NCBI GenBank assembly: GCA_943370145.1
Contig: CALRPY020000020.1
Location: 6,049 to 70,048, forward strand
Length of the DNA stretch: 64,000 nt
Source of the DNA: Ga0077536 sp943370145
GTDB taxonomy: Bacteria > Pseudomonadota > Gammaproteobacteria > Ga0077536
Direction of reading: 5' to 3'
In this document: positions 34,366-42,754 of the stretch, piece by piece
How positions within the stretch are numbered: the first letter of the stretch is position 1
Layout: every line of letters starts with the position of its first letter
Translations under genes and position numbers: made by a program
Notes under the pieces: model-generated
The model's input: the letters and a program-made list of their open reading frames with translations, nothing else
What the model was told of the DNA's origin: nothing
Databases searched by the model: none

Positions 34366-35217
34366 TCAATCGTCGACGATGTCGAATTCGACGCTGCCCA
34401 GGGGGCCGTAGTCGATCCGGTAGTGACCGGGCGCGCCGGCATGCAGGCCGGTGAGGTTGCCGGGCATCACGAGGTGGCCGGGCTCGACGCGGTAGCCGCG
34501 CCCCAGCGCGAATTCGTTGACAATCCAGCGCACTGACTCCCACAGCGCCAGGTTGGCCGGCCCCGCGGCGCGCTCCCCCAGCGTCCTGCCGTCATGGGTC
34601 GCAAGCACCTTGACCGCCGCGAGGTCCACGGATCCTGCGGCAACCGGCGCACCCAGCGCGACGTCGCGCGTCGCGATGTCGGTGGGCACGAGGACACGCG
34701 CGAGGTGTGGCAGATCCTGCTTCAGCGCCGCCAGATCGGGCACCGCGGCATCCGGCAGTTCGACCGCCGGCCGCAGGCGGCAGACCACCGCCTTGAGCGC
34801 CGCGACGTCCGGCAACGGCGTGGTCACCGGCGCGCAGATCTCGAACGCGATCTCGGCCTCGACGAGCAGCGAGTGGAAGTCCCTGCGCCTGACTTCCCGC
34901 ACCTGCTCCTTCAGGCCGCCGGCGAACAGCACGCCGCCAATCGGAAACTGCGGGATGAAGCCGCCCTTGTAACCGCCGATGCGCTCGCCGGCCGCGACAC
35001 GCGCCGCGACATAGCGCCGCTGCACGCCGTAGAGCGATTCCATGTCGAGCGACGGGTTGATGCGCACGAAATCGGGAAACACCTGTCGTTGCGCCGCGGC
35101 CTCGACCACCAGCCGCGCCATGTAGTCGAGGTCGGGAGCGGTCGGTGCGGCACCGGCCGGGGTCATCCAGTGCAGGGCGGCTGCAAGCACCGCCGCAAAT
35201 CTCAGTCCGGACTTCAT
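34366..35217 (-). CDS. Exported 2-keto-4-pentenoate hydratase-like (MhpD/FAH-fold) protein
   Basis: 283 residues. A signal peptide (MKSGLRFAAVLAAALHWMTPAGAA) is followed by a sequence resembling the MhpD hydratase/decarboxylase family: IGGYKGGF, metal-binding LLVEAEIAFEI, LRPAVELPD, and the C-terminal RVEPGHLVMPGNLTGLHAGAPG block. Cytoplasmic MhpD-type enzymes hydrate 2-hydroxypenta-2,4-dienoate in aromatic meta-cleavage; the apparent export makes another role likely. Convergent with the small secreted gene (16-bp gap) and divergent from the hydratase/P450 cassette. Confidence 0.8.
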   Translation of the reverse strand: MKSGLRFAAVLAAALHWMTPAGAAPTAPDLDYMARLVVEAAAQRQVFPDFVRINPSLDMESLYGVQRRYVAARVAAGERIGGYKGGFIPQFPIGGVLFAGGLKEQVREVRRRDFHSLLVEAEIAFEICAPVTTPLPDVAALKAVVCRLRPAVELPDAAVPDLAALKQDLPHLARVLVPTDIATRDVALGAPVAAGSVDLAAVKVLATHDGRTLGERAAGPANLALWESVRWIVNEFALGRGYRVEPGHLVMPGNLTGLHAGAPGHYRIDYGPLGSVEFDIVDD

Positions 35218-35290
35218 CGCTGGCTCACCCGTGTCTGTTCATATGGGGGTCGGGTACGATAGCGCATCGCCCCCGCCCGAGGCAGTCACG

Positions 35291-36148
35291 ATGCCGCTGT
35301 CCGCCGATCTCGCAGGAACCACCACTCAGCCGCGGCATCACGAGGTCGACGCACGCTGGCTCATGGCCTACGCGGCCGGCCTCGGTGACACGGCGCGGTG
35401 CTACTTCGATACGACGCAGGCCATCGCGATGCACCCGGTATTCCCGGTCTGCGTCGAATGGAATTCCATCCTCGACCTGCGCTACGGCCCGGGCACGGAA
35501 ACGCTGAGCGCAGCCGAGCAGGCGCGTGCGGTGCATGCCGACCACGACATCCACCTGCTGCGCCCGCTGGTCCCGGGCGAGACGCTGTCGACCACGGCCA
35601 CCGCGGTCGCTGTCGAGCAGCGCCGTCCCGGCGCTTATCTCCTGAAGCGGCTCGACACCGTCGACTCGCGCGGACAGCTGGTCATGCGGACCTGGCAGGG
35701 CACGCTCTATCGGGGCGTCGAGGTAATCGGCGCGGGGACCGCGATCGACACCGCGCCCGCGTGGCCCGCCGCCGGTGACGACGAGAACCTCGCGAGCCAT
35801 GTGCTCGCGGTCGCCGCGAACTGCGCGCACGTGTACACCGAATGCGCACGCATCTGGAACCCGATCCACACCGATCGTGCGCATGCACTCGCCGCCGGCC
35901 TGCCGGACATCATCCTGCACGGCACCGCGACGCTCGCGCTGGCCGTGTCGCGCCTCGTGCAGAGCGAACTCGACGACGCGCCCGGTCGCGTCACGCGGGT
36001 TGGCGGCCGCTTCAGCGGCATGGTGCTGATGCCGTCCCTGCTGGGCCTGAAACTCGAATCGCACCTGCCGGGCCTCATCCGTTTCCGTGTCGTCGCCGCG
36101 AACGGCCGGGATGCGATCCGCCGCGGTTTCCTGGAGTACTCACCGTGA
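35291..36148 (+). CDS. MaoC-like double-hotdog hydratase (MFE-2 hydratase type)
   Basis: 285 residues with two hotdog halves. The N-terminal half resembles the first half of peroxisomal hydratase 2 (WLMAYAAGLGDTARCYFDTT, HPVFPVCVEW). The C-terminal half carries the hydratase-2 catalytic motif (IWNPIHTDRAHALAAGLPDIILHGTATLALA) with Asn/Asp-His geometry mostly kept. Such enzymes hydrate trans-2-enoyl-CoAs, including bulky ones. The ATG at 35291 is chosen over 35231 because GAGG lies 8 nt upstream and it starts closer to the fold. The stop overlaps the P450 start as GTGA, placing it first in the oxygenase cassette. Confidence 0.88.
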   Translation: MPLSADLAGTTTQPRHHEVDARWLMAYAAGLGDTARCYFDTTQAIAMHPVFPVCVEWNSILDLRYGPGTETLSAAEQARAVHADHDIHLLRPLVPGETLSTTATAVAVEQRRPGAYLLKRLDTVDSRGQLVMRTWQGTLYRGVEVIGAGTAIDTAPAWPAAGDDENLASHVLAVAANCAHVYTECARIWNPIHTDRAHALAAGLPDIILHGTATLALAVSRLVQSELDDAPGRVTRVGGRFSGMVLMPSLLGLKLESHLPGLIRFRVVAANGRDAIRRGFLEYSP

Positions 36149-37509
36149 ACGAACGCCATTCGACAGTCGCAACCGCCGCCGCTCCGCCGCCGCCGTCGAC
36201 GCCGCTCTGGTATGGGCTGCTCGACTACCAGAAGGATTCGCTGGGCTTCCTGCAGCACCTGATCGAGCGCTACGGCGACGTCCTGTGCTGGCGCATGCCG
36301 ATCACCATCCACATCGTCAATCATCCCGACGACGTGAAGCGGGTGCTGTCCGCGCCGTCGGAGCGCTTCTCGAAGCAGACGATCGATTACAGGATCCTGT
36401 CGCGCTCCCTCGGCATGGGCCTGGTCACCAACGACGGCGAGTCGTGGGCACGGCAGCGACGCCTGATGCAGCCGATGTTCCACAACCGGGCGATCAACCC
36501 CTTCGACGGTCCAATCAACTCGCTCACCAACGCGCTCGCCGAGCGCTGGGCGCGACTGCCGCCCGGGCAGACGGTCGCGCTCGAACAGGAGATGAGCAAG
36601 CTGACCTTCGAGGTGGTCGGCATGACGCTCTTCGGCGTCGACGTCGAGCCCCACGCGCAGGAAATCAACGAGATCCTCGACGTCATCAACATCAGCACGC
36701 ACGAACTGCGCGCCCTGCTGACCCTGGTCCCCTGGTTGCCGACCCCGCACAACCGCCGCGCCAGGACCGCGATCGAACGCCTGGACCGCATCGTCTACGG
36801 ACTCATCGACGCGCGCCGGCGGAGCGGCGAACGACGCGACGACATCCTCGACCGCCTGATGGCCGCACGCGACGAGCAGGACGGCGCGGGCATGAGCGAA
36901 AAGCAGATCCGCGACGAGGTGGTGACACTGCTGCTCGCCGGCCACGAAACCTCGGCGAATTCGCTGCTGTGGACCTTCGACCTGATCTCGCGCCACCCGG
37001 ACGTGGAGTCCAAGCTGCTGGAGGAACTCGCGACCGAGCTGCGCGGCGCGCCCGCGCTGAGCGGGGATCTGGCGCGCCTGCCTTATCTCAAGCAGGTCGT
37101 GCAGGAATCGATGCGCATCAGGCCGCCGGTATGGGCCATCGCGCGCCGTTCGCACCAGGACGAGCTCTTCCAGGGCTGCCGGGTGCCCGCCGGGGCCTAC
37201 CTGATGATCATGCCGTGGATGCTGCACCGGCATCGCGACTTCTGGCCGGAGCCGCTGAAGTTCGATCCCGAGCGATTCAGCCCGAAGCGCACCGAGAACC
37301 GCCACAGCTACTGCTACATCCCGTTTGCCGCCGGTCCTCGCACCTGCATCGGCGCCGGCATGGCGATGCTCGAAATCCAGCTCGTGCTCGCCAACCTGCT
37401 GCAGCGCTTCCGCGTGACGCCGCTGCCCGGCCACCCGATCGAGCCGGCCGCCAAGGTCACCCTGAAACCCAAGTACGGCATGCCCGTCACGATCACGCCG
37501 CGGAGTTGA
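36145..37509 (+). CDS. Cytochrome P450 (first of two paralogues)
   Basis: 454 residues, soluble. Motifs: I-helix AGHETSANSLLWTF, K-helix ESMRIRPPV (ExxR), FDPERFSPKR, and the heme loop FAAGPRTCIGAGMAMLEIQ with the cysteine ligand. The shape resembles class-E-like bacterial P450s rather than the camphor type. It monooxygenates an unknown substrate using ferredoxin/reductase partners not found in this window. The GTG at 36145 overlaps the hydratase stop and has GGAG 9 nt upstream. By eye it shares roughly half its residues with the P450 at 39181. Confidence 0.93.
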   Translation: MNERHSTVATAAAPPPPSTPLWYGLLDYQKDSLGFLQHLIERYGDVLCWRMPITIHIVNHPDDVKRVLSAPSERFSKQTIDYRILSRSLGMGLVTNDGESWARQRRLMQPMFHNRAINPFDGPINSLTNALAERWARLPPGQTVALEQEMSKLTFEVVGMTLFGVDVEPHAQEINEILDVINISTHELRALLTLVPWLPTPHNRRARTAIERLDRIVYGLIDARRRSGERRDDILDRLMAARDEQDGAGMSEKQIRDEVVTLLLAGHETSANSLLWTFDLISRHPDVESKLLEELATELRGAPALSGDLARLPYLKQVVQESMRIRPPVWAIARRSHQDELFQGCRVPAGAYLMIMPWMLHRHRDFWPEPLKFDPERFSPKRTENRHSYCYIPFAAGPRTCIGAGMAMLEIQLVLANLLQRFRVTPLPGHPIEPAAKVTLKPKYGMPVTITPRS

Positions 37510-37519
37510 AAGGTCTCAC

Positions 37520-38530
37520 ATGACGTCCCCCAAACTTGGCTTTGGCCTCTGGTACTCACTGCGCAATCCAGCGCAATGGGCGCGCCCCTACCCTGAAATC
37601 TACGCGCAGACGCTGCGGCAGATCGCGTGGGCCGAGACGATCGGCTACGACGACGTGTGGCTCACCGAACACCATTTCTGCGAGGACGGCCACGCACCGT
37701 CGATTCTGCCGCTGGCGGCCGCGGTCGCCGCGCGCACCGAGCGCATCCGCATCGGCACCAGCGTGCTGCTGCTGCCCCTCTACCACCCGGTGCGCGTCGC
37801 CGAGGACGCGGCGACGATCGACATCCTGTCGAACGGGCGCTTCGAGCTGGGTGTCGGCGTCGGTTACCGGCCGCAGGAGTTCAAGGGCCTGGGCCTGCGC
37901 AGCCAGGACCGCGGGGCTCGCATGGACGAGGGTCTCGAAATCATCCGCGCGCTGTGGCGCGGCGAGACCGTCGACTACCGGGGCAAGCACTTCCAGGTCG
38001 AAGGCGCGAAGCTTGCGCCGATGCCGGTGCAGGCGCCGCCGCCGCTGTGGATCGGTGGCTTCGCGCCGGCTTCGGCGAAGCGCGCGGCCCGCATCGGCGA
38101 CGGCTACCTCGGCACCGGCGACATGACGGAGCTCGTGAAGATTTATCGCGAGGAACGCGCGCGCCTCGGCAGGGACGGCCCGGGCCGCCTCATCGGGGGC
38201 CACTTCTGGCTGATCGTGTCGAAGGATCCGGCGCGCACCCTGCGCGACGTGGGCCCGCACGTGCTCTACCAGATCGAGATGTACAACAAGTGGCTAGGCG
38301 AGGCCGGCCAGGCGCTGTTTCCGCCGGTATCGGACCCCGCCCAGCTCGTCGACATGGGCATCCTGCAGATCCTGACGCCGCAACATGCGGTCGATGCGAT
38401 CGCGGCCTACGCGGAGGCGACCGGCATCGAGCGCTACTACACATGGACCGTGCCGCCCGGTTATGCCGAGGAACGCATGAACGAGCACCTGCAGCTCTTC
38501 GCCGAAGAAGTCATTCCGAAATTCCGCTGA
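37520..38530 (+). CDS. LLM-class (luciferase-like) flavin-dependent monooxygenase
   Basis: 336 residues, TIM-barrel luciferase-like fold. Motifs: WAETIGYDDVWLTEHHFCEDG, TERIRIGTSVLLLPLYHPVRVAEDAATID, and SNGRFELGVGVGYRPQEF. These enzymes use reduced flavin (FMNH2 or F420H2) to oxygenate or reduce diverse substrates; the cofactor cannot be settled by eye. It starts 10 bp after the first P450 and precedes the GST gene by 12 bp. Confidence 0.9.
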   Translation: MTSPKLGFGLWYSLRNPAQWARPYPEIYAQTLRQIAWAETIGYDDVWLTEHHFCEDGHAPSILPLAAAVAARTERIRIGTSVLLLPLYHPVRVAEDAATIDILSNGRFELGVGVGYRPQEFKGLGLRSQDRGARMDEGLEIIRALWRGETVDYRGKHFQVEGAKLAPMPVQAPPPLWIGGFAPASAKRAARIGDGYLGTGDMTELVKIYREERARLGRDGPGRLIGGHFWLIVSKDPARTLRDVGPHVLYQIEMYNKWLGEAGQALFPPVSDPAQLVDMGILQILTPQHAVDAIAAYAEATGIERYYTWTVPPGYAEERMNEHLQLFAEEVIPKFR

Positions 38531-38542
38531 GGACCCGCCAGC

Positions 38543-39178
38543 ATGAAACTCTATGACTGTCACATGGCCCCGAACCCGCGGCGCCTGCGGATGTTCCTCG
38601 CCGAGAAGGGCATCGACGTACCGAAGGTCGAGATCAACATCGTGGACGGCGAGAATCTCCAGCCGGCATTTCTCGCGATCAATCCGCGCGGACTGCTGCC
38701 GACGCTCGAGCTCGACGACGGCACGCGCGTCGACGAAGTCATGGCGATCTGCCGTTACTTCGAGGAGCTCTACCCCTGGCGCCCACTGCTGGGACGCACG
38801 GCGGTCGAACGCGCGCTCGTCGAGAGCTTCCAGCGCAAGGCGGAATTCGACGGCATGATCGCCGGTTCCGAAGTCTTCAGGAACACCCATGAAAAATTCG
38901 CCGCGCGCAGCATCCCGGGCGGCGGCGGCATGCCGATTCCGGCAATCCCGGCGCTCGTCGAGCGCGGCCGGCAGACGCTGGCGCGCTTCTTCGACTGGCT
39001 CGAGGAATCCGTGGCGGAAAACGGCTTCATCGTCGGCGACCAGCTCACGATGGCGGACATCACGGCATTGTGCGCGGTCGATTTCGTCGCCTGGGTCGAT
39101 ATCCGCATCCCGGCCGGACACAGCGCGACCGCGCGCTGGTACGCCGCCCTGAGCGCACGTCCCAGCGCGACGGCCTGA
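38543..39178 (+). CDS. Glutathione S-transferase family protein
   Basis: 211 residues. N-terminal thioredoxin fold (MKLYDCHMAPNPRRLRMFLAEKGI; NPRGLLPTLELDDG with cis-proline; DEVMAICRYFEELYP), then an all-helical C-terminal domain (GFIVGDQLTMADITALCAVDF, the N-capping box). The first helix lacks the usual SPNS/SPY Ser motif, carrying APNP instead. Being inside the oxygenase cassette, it may conjugate or isomerise reactive products such as epoxides. The second P450 starts 2 bp after its stop. Confidence 0.9.
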   Translation: MKLYDCHMAPNPRRLRMFLAEKGIDVPKVEINIVDGENLQPAFLAINPRGLLPTLELDDGTRVDEVMAICRYFEELYPWRPLLGRTAVERALVESFQRKAEFDGMIAGSEVFRNTHEKFAARSIPGGGGMPIPAIPALVERGRQTLARFFDWLEESVAENGFIVGDQLTMADITALCAVDFVAWVDIRIPAGHSATARWYAALSARPSATA

Positions 39179-39180
39179 GC

Positions 39181-40536
39181 TTGGCGTCGACCCCGAACCC
39201 GGCGGCGCGACGCCCGCCGCCGCCCGGCCCGGGCATCTGGCAAAGCTTGGCCGGCTATCGCCGCAACCCGGCGACCTACTTCACCGAGCTCGCGGCGCGC
39301 CACGGCGACGTGCTGCGCTGGCGCGGGCTGATGGACGTCTACATGGTCAACGATCCCGACCATGTCCGGCAGGTGCTGACGCAGGCCTGGCCGCAATTCA
39401 CCAAGGACGACATCGACTATCGCGTGCTCAAGGTGACGATGGGCGACGGGCTGGTCACCAATGACGGCCCCGCGTGGACACGGCAGCGGCGGCTGATGCA
39501 GCCGATGTTCCACAACCGGGTCGTCAACGCCTTCGACACCTCGATCAACGCGGCGACCGAGGCTTTGACCACGCGCTGGCTCGCGCGCGGCAGCGCGCCG
39601 TTCATGCTCGACCGCGACCTCAGTCGGCTCACCTTCCAGGTGGTCGGCAACACGCTGTTCGGCGCCGACATCGAGGCCCACGCGGACGAGGTCGCCGACA
39701 TGCTCGACTTCATGAACGTGAACCCCAAGACCCTGCGCGGCCTGCTGACCCTGGCGCCGTGGGTCAGGACCCCCGGCAACCGCCGCTTCTCGCGGCACCT
39801 GGCCCGCCTCGACGCCATCGTCCTCGGCCTGATCGCCGCCCGTCGCGCGAGTGGCGAGCAGCGCGGCGACCTGCTCGGCCTGCTGCTCGCTGCGCGTGAC
39901 GAGGACAGCGGTGCGGGCCTGCCCGCGCGGCAGGTGCGCGACGAGGTCGTGACCCTGCTGCTGGCCGGGCACGAGACCTCGGCCACCGCGCTCGGCTGGA
40001 CCTTCCATCTGCTCGCGCAGCATCCCGACATCGAGGCGCAACTGGTCGACGAGCTGGCGCGTGAACTGGACGGGCGCCCGGCGCGGGCAGGCGATCTTGC
40101 GCGACTCCCGATGCTCAAGCAGGTGGTGCAGGAATCGATGCGACTCTATCCACCGGTGTGGGGCATCTCCCGCGCGGTGACGAACGACGTCGAGTTCGGT
40201 GGCTGGCGGATTCCGGCCGGCGCCTACCTCGCGATCCTGCCGTACGCCCTGCACCGTCATCCCGCGCACTGGGAGGACCCGTCACGCTTCGACCCGGCGC
40301 GCTTCAGTCCACAACGCAGCCAGGGACGCCATTCGTACTGCTACCTGCCGTTCGCCGCCGGTCCGCGCGCCTGCATCGGAGCAGGGATGGCGATGCTGGA
40401 AATACAGCTCGTGCTCGCACGGCTGCTGCAGCAGTTCCGCGTGCGCATGGTGCCCGGTCATCCGGTGGTGCCGCGGGCCTCGGTGACCTACCGGCCGCGC
40501 TTCGGACTGCGGGCCACCGCGACACCGCGCGGCTGA
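39181..40536 (+). CDS. Cytochrome P450 (second of two paralogues)
   Basis: 451 residues. Same architecture as the P450 at 36145: AGHETSATALGWTF, ESMRLYPPV, FDPARFSPQRS and FAAGPRACIGAGMAMLEIQL. A TTG at 39181 is the likely start, as no ATG or GTG near it is in frame; it lies 2 bp past the GST stop with no clear ribosome site, so coupling is likely. The two genes share long identical runs (such as RQRRLMQPMFHNR and DEVVTLLLAGHETSA), indicating local duplication followed by divergence. Confidence 0.92.
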   Translation: MASTPNPAARRPPPPGPGIWQSLAGYRRNPATYFTELAARHGDVLRWRGLMDVYMVNDPDHVRQVLTQAWPQFTKDDIDYRVLKVTMGDGLVTNDGPAWTRQRRLMQPMFHNRVVNAFDTSINAATEALTTRWLARGSAPFMLDRDLSRLTFQVVGNTLFGADIEAHADEVADMLDFMNVNPKTLRGLLTLAPWVRTPGNRRFSRHLARLDAIVLGLIAARRASGEQRGDLLGLLLAARDEDSGAGLPARQVRDEVVTLLLAGHETSATALGWTFHLLAQHPDIEAQLVDELARELDGRPARAGDLARLPMLKQVVQESMRLYPPVWGISRAVTNDVEFGGWRIPAGAYLAILPYALHRHPAHWEDPSRFDPARFSPQRSQGRHSYCYLPFAAGPRACIGAGMAMLEIQLVLARLLQQFRVRMVPGHPVVPRASVTYRPRFGLRATATPRG

Positions 40537-40594
40537 GCGCCCGCGCCACGGGCGGGCTGTCCAGCCCGGTCGCGACTCTCTACACTGCGCGCCC

Positions 40595-42493
40595 ATGCTG
40601 AGTTTTCGCGATGTAAGCCTCCGCCGCGGCGGACAGGTGCTGTTTTCAGACGTGAATTTCACCATTCACGCGGGGCAGAAGGTTGGCCTCACGGGCGCCA
40701 ACGGGGCCGGCAAATCGAGCCTCTTCGCACTGATCCGCGGCGAACTGGCGACCGAGACCGGGCACATCGACCTCCCGGCCGGCGTCACCATGGCGCACGT
40801 CGCGCAGGAAACGCCGCCCGACCCGCGGGCTGCCCTTCAATACGTACTCGACGGCGATCGCGAGCTGCGCGAACTGGAGGCCGCGATCGCGCGTGAAGAG
40901 GCCGGCGACGGCCACCACCTCGGTGAACTGCACGTGCGCATGGCGTCGATTGACGGCTATGCCGCGCCGGCGCGCGCGGCACGCCTGCTGGTCGGCCTCG
41001 GCTTCGCACCGGGCGATGAGGCAAAGCCGGTGGCGTCCTTCTCTGGCGGCTGGCGCATGCGCCTGAACCTCGCCCGCGCGCTGATGTGCCGCTCGGACCT
41101 GCTGCTGCTCGACGAACCGACCAACCATCTCGATCTGGACGCCGTGATCTGGCTCGAACAATGGCTGCTCGCCTACCCCGGCACGCTGCTGCTGATATCC
41201 CACGACCGCGACTTCCTCGATCGCGTCGTCGGCATCATCGCCCACATGGAACGCGGCGGGCTGCGGCTCTACACCGGCAACTACAGCGCGTTCGAACGGG
41301 CGCGGGCCGAGCAGCTCGCCGGCCAGCAGGCCGCCTTCGAACGCCAGCAGCGCGAAGTGACCCACATGCGGGCCTTCGTCGAACGCTTCCGCTACAAGGC
41401 GAGCAAGGCGCGCCAGGCGCAGAGCCGCCTCAAGGCGCTCGAACGGCTCGAGATGATCGCGCCCGCGCACGTCGATTCACCGTTCAGTTTCGAGTTCCTG
41501 GCCCCACGCAAGCTGCCGCAGCCGCTGCTGGTGCTGGACCGGGTCGCAGCTGGCTACGGCGAGCGACGGGTGCTGAACGGACTGAAGCTGACGGTGTCAC
41601 CGGGCGATCGCATCGCGCTGCTCGGCGCCAACGGCGCCGGCAAATCGACACTGATCAAGCTGCTCGCCGGCGAGCTCGCACCGCTGGCCGGCGAGATCAG
41701 CGGCGCGAAGGACCTCGCCGTCGGCTACTTCGCCCAGCACCAGCTGGAACAGCTGGACGCGGATTCGAGTCCGCTGGCCCACCTGCAGCGCATCGACCGG
41801 CAGGGCCGCGAACAGGAGCAGCGCAATTTCCTCGGTGGCTTCAATTTCACCGGCGACATGGTGCTGCGCCCGGTGGGCAGCTTTTCCGGCGGCGAGAAGG
41901 CGCGCCTGGTGCTGGCGCTGCTGATGCACCAGCGGCCGAACCTGCTGCTGCTCGACGAACCGACCAACCATCTCGATCTCGACATGCGCCACGCGCTGAC
42001 GCTTGCGCTGCAGGACTTCGCCGGTGCGCTGATCGTCGTCGCCCACGACCGTCACCTGCTGCGCACGACGGCGGACACCCTGATGCTCGTGCACGACGGC
42101 AAGGTCGAGCCCTGGGACGGCGACCTCGACGATTACGCGCGCTGGCTCGCGAACGGCAGGCGCGAGCCCTCGACGTCAGAGCCGGCCGCGCCCGCTGCCG
42201 ACGAGCGGCCCAGCGACAGGCAACGCCGCCAGCAGAACGCCCAGCTGCGCGCGCAACGGAAGCCGCTGCGCGACGCCGTGCGCAAGGCCGAGGCCGCGCT
42301 CGAGCGCGCGCAGCAGCAGAAGGCCCGCATCGACGAGAAGCTTGCCGATCCCGCGCTCTACGAGCCTGCGCAGAAGGACGAACTCAAGCGCGTGCTGCTC
42401 GACAAGGCCAGGCTTGAGCAGGAAATGGACGCGGCGGAAACCGAGTGGCTGACGCACAGCGAAGCGCTGGAGGAAGCGGAGCGGGAGGCCTAG
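40595..42493 (+). CDS. yheS: ABC-F ATPase YheS
   Basis: 632 residues, near-colinear with E. coli YheS (637). Two ABC domains: Walker A GANGAGKSSL and GANGAGKSTL, signatures FSGGWRMRLNLARAL and FSGGEKARLVLALL, both with LLLDEPTNHLDLD. The linker contains RFRYKASKARQAQSRLKALERLEMIAPAHVDSPF. ABC-F proteins act on ribosomes to relieve stalling; YheS is one of the four E. coli types. A charged C-terminal coiled coil (about 540-632) is present. It starts 58 bp after the second P450. Confidence 0.96.
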   Translation: MLSFRDVSLRRGGQVLFSDVNFTIHAGQKVGLTGANGAGKSSLFALIRGELATETGHIDLPAGVTMAHVAQETPPDPRAALQYVLDGDRELRELEAAIAREEAGDGHHLGELHVRMASIDGYAAPARAARLLVGLGFAPGDEAKPVASFSGGWRMRLNLARALMCRSDLLLLDEPTNHLDLDAVIWLEQWLLAYPGTLLLISHDRDFLDRVVGIIAHMERGGLRLYTGNYSAFERARAEQLAGQQAAFERQQREVTHMRAFVERFRYKASKARQAQSRLKALERLEMIAPAHVDSPFSFEFLAPRKLPQPLLVLDRVAAGYGERRVLNGLKLTVSPGDRIALLGANGAGKSTLIKLLAGELAPLAGEISGAKDLAVGYFAQHQLEQLDADSSPLAHLQRIDRQGREQEQRNFLGGFNFTGDMVLRPVGSFSGGEKARLVLALLMHQRPNLLLLDEPTNHLDLDMRHALTLALQDFAGALIVVAHDRHLLRTTADTLMLVHDGKVEPWDGDLDDYARWLANGRREPSTSEPAAPAADERPSDRQRRQQNAQLRAQRKPLRDAVRKAEAALERAQQQKARIDEKLADPALYEPAQKDELKRVLLDKARLEQEMDAAETEWLTHSEALEEAEREA

Positions 42494-42596
42494 CTGCGCG
42501 CGGGGCCGCCGCCTTCGGCGCCGATCGGCGCTGTCCGGGCTCGTGCGCAGCTTGCTGTGACAGTGGCTTGTTCGAGCGGTCGGCTTGTCCGCCTTC

Positions 42597-42702
42597 ACCT
42601 CTCCCGCGCGCGGGAGAGGTCGACGGCGAAAGCCGGCGGGTGAGGGGCGCGTCCGTCGGCGCAGCGCCAGTCTGAAACGACCCTCTCCCGGGGCGGGAGA
42701 GG
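42597..42702. repeat. Paired inverted-repeat hairpins (CCTCTCCCG / CGGGAGAGG)
   Basis: A perfect 24-bp palindrome at 42597-42620 (half-site ACCTCTCCCGCG) and a second hairpin at 42682-42702 with arms CCTCTCCCG/CGGGAGAGG and a 3-nt loop share the same arms and lie 61 bp apart. The spacer has a GGGTGAGGGG run. Such CTCTCCCG repeats are widespread intergenic elements in GC-rich proteobacteria. It lies between the convergent yheS and the alpha/beta-hydrolase gene, so bidirectional termination is plausible. The remainder of 42494-42754 is non-coding. Confidence 0.75.
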
Positions 42703-42754
42703 CGAACATCGTTGGCGGTACGGGGCGACGCACGCGCGTCAAGGCGCACCGGCC

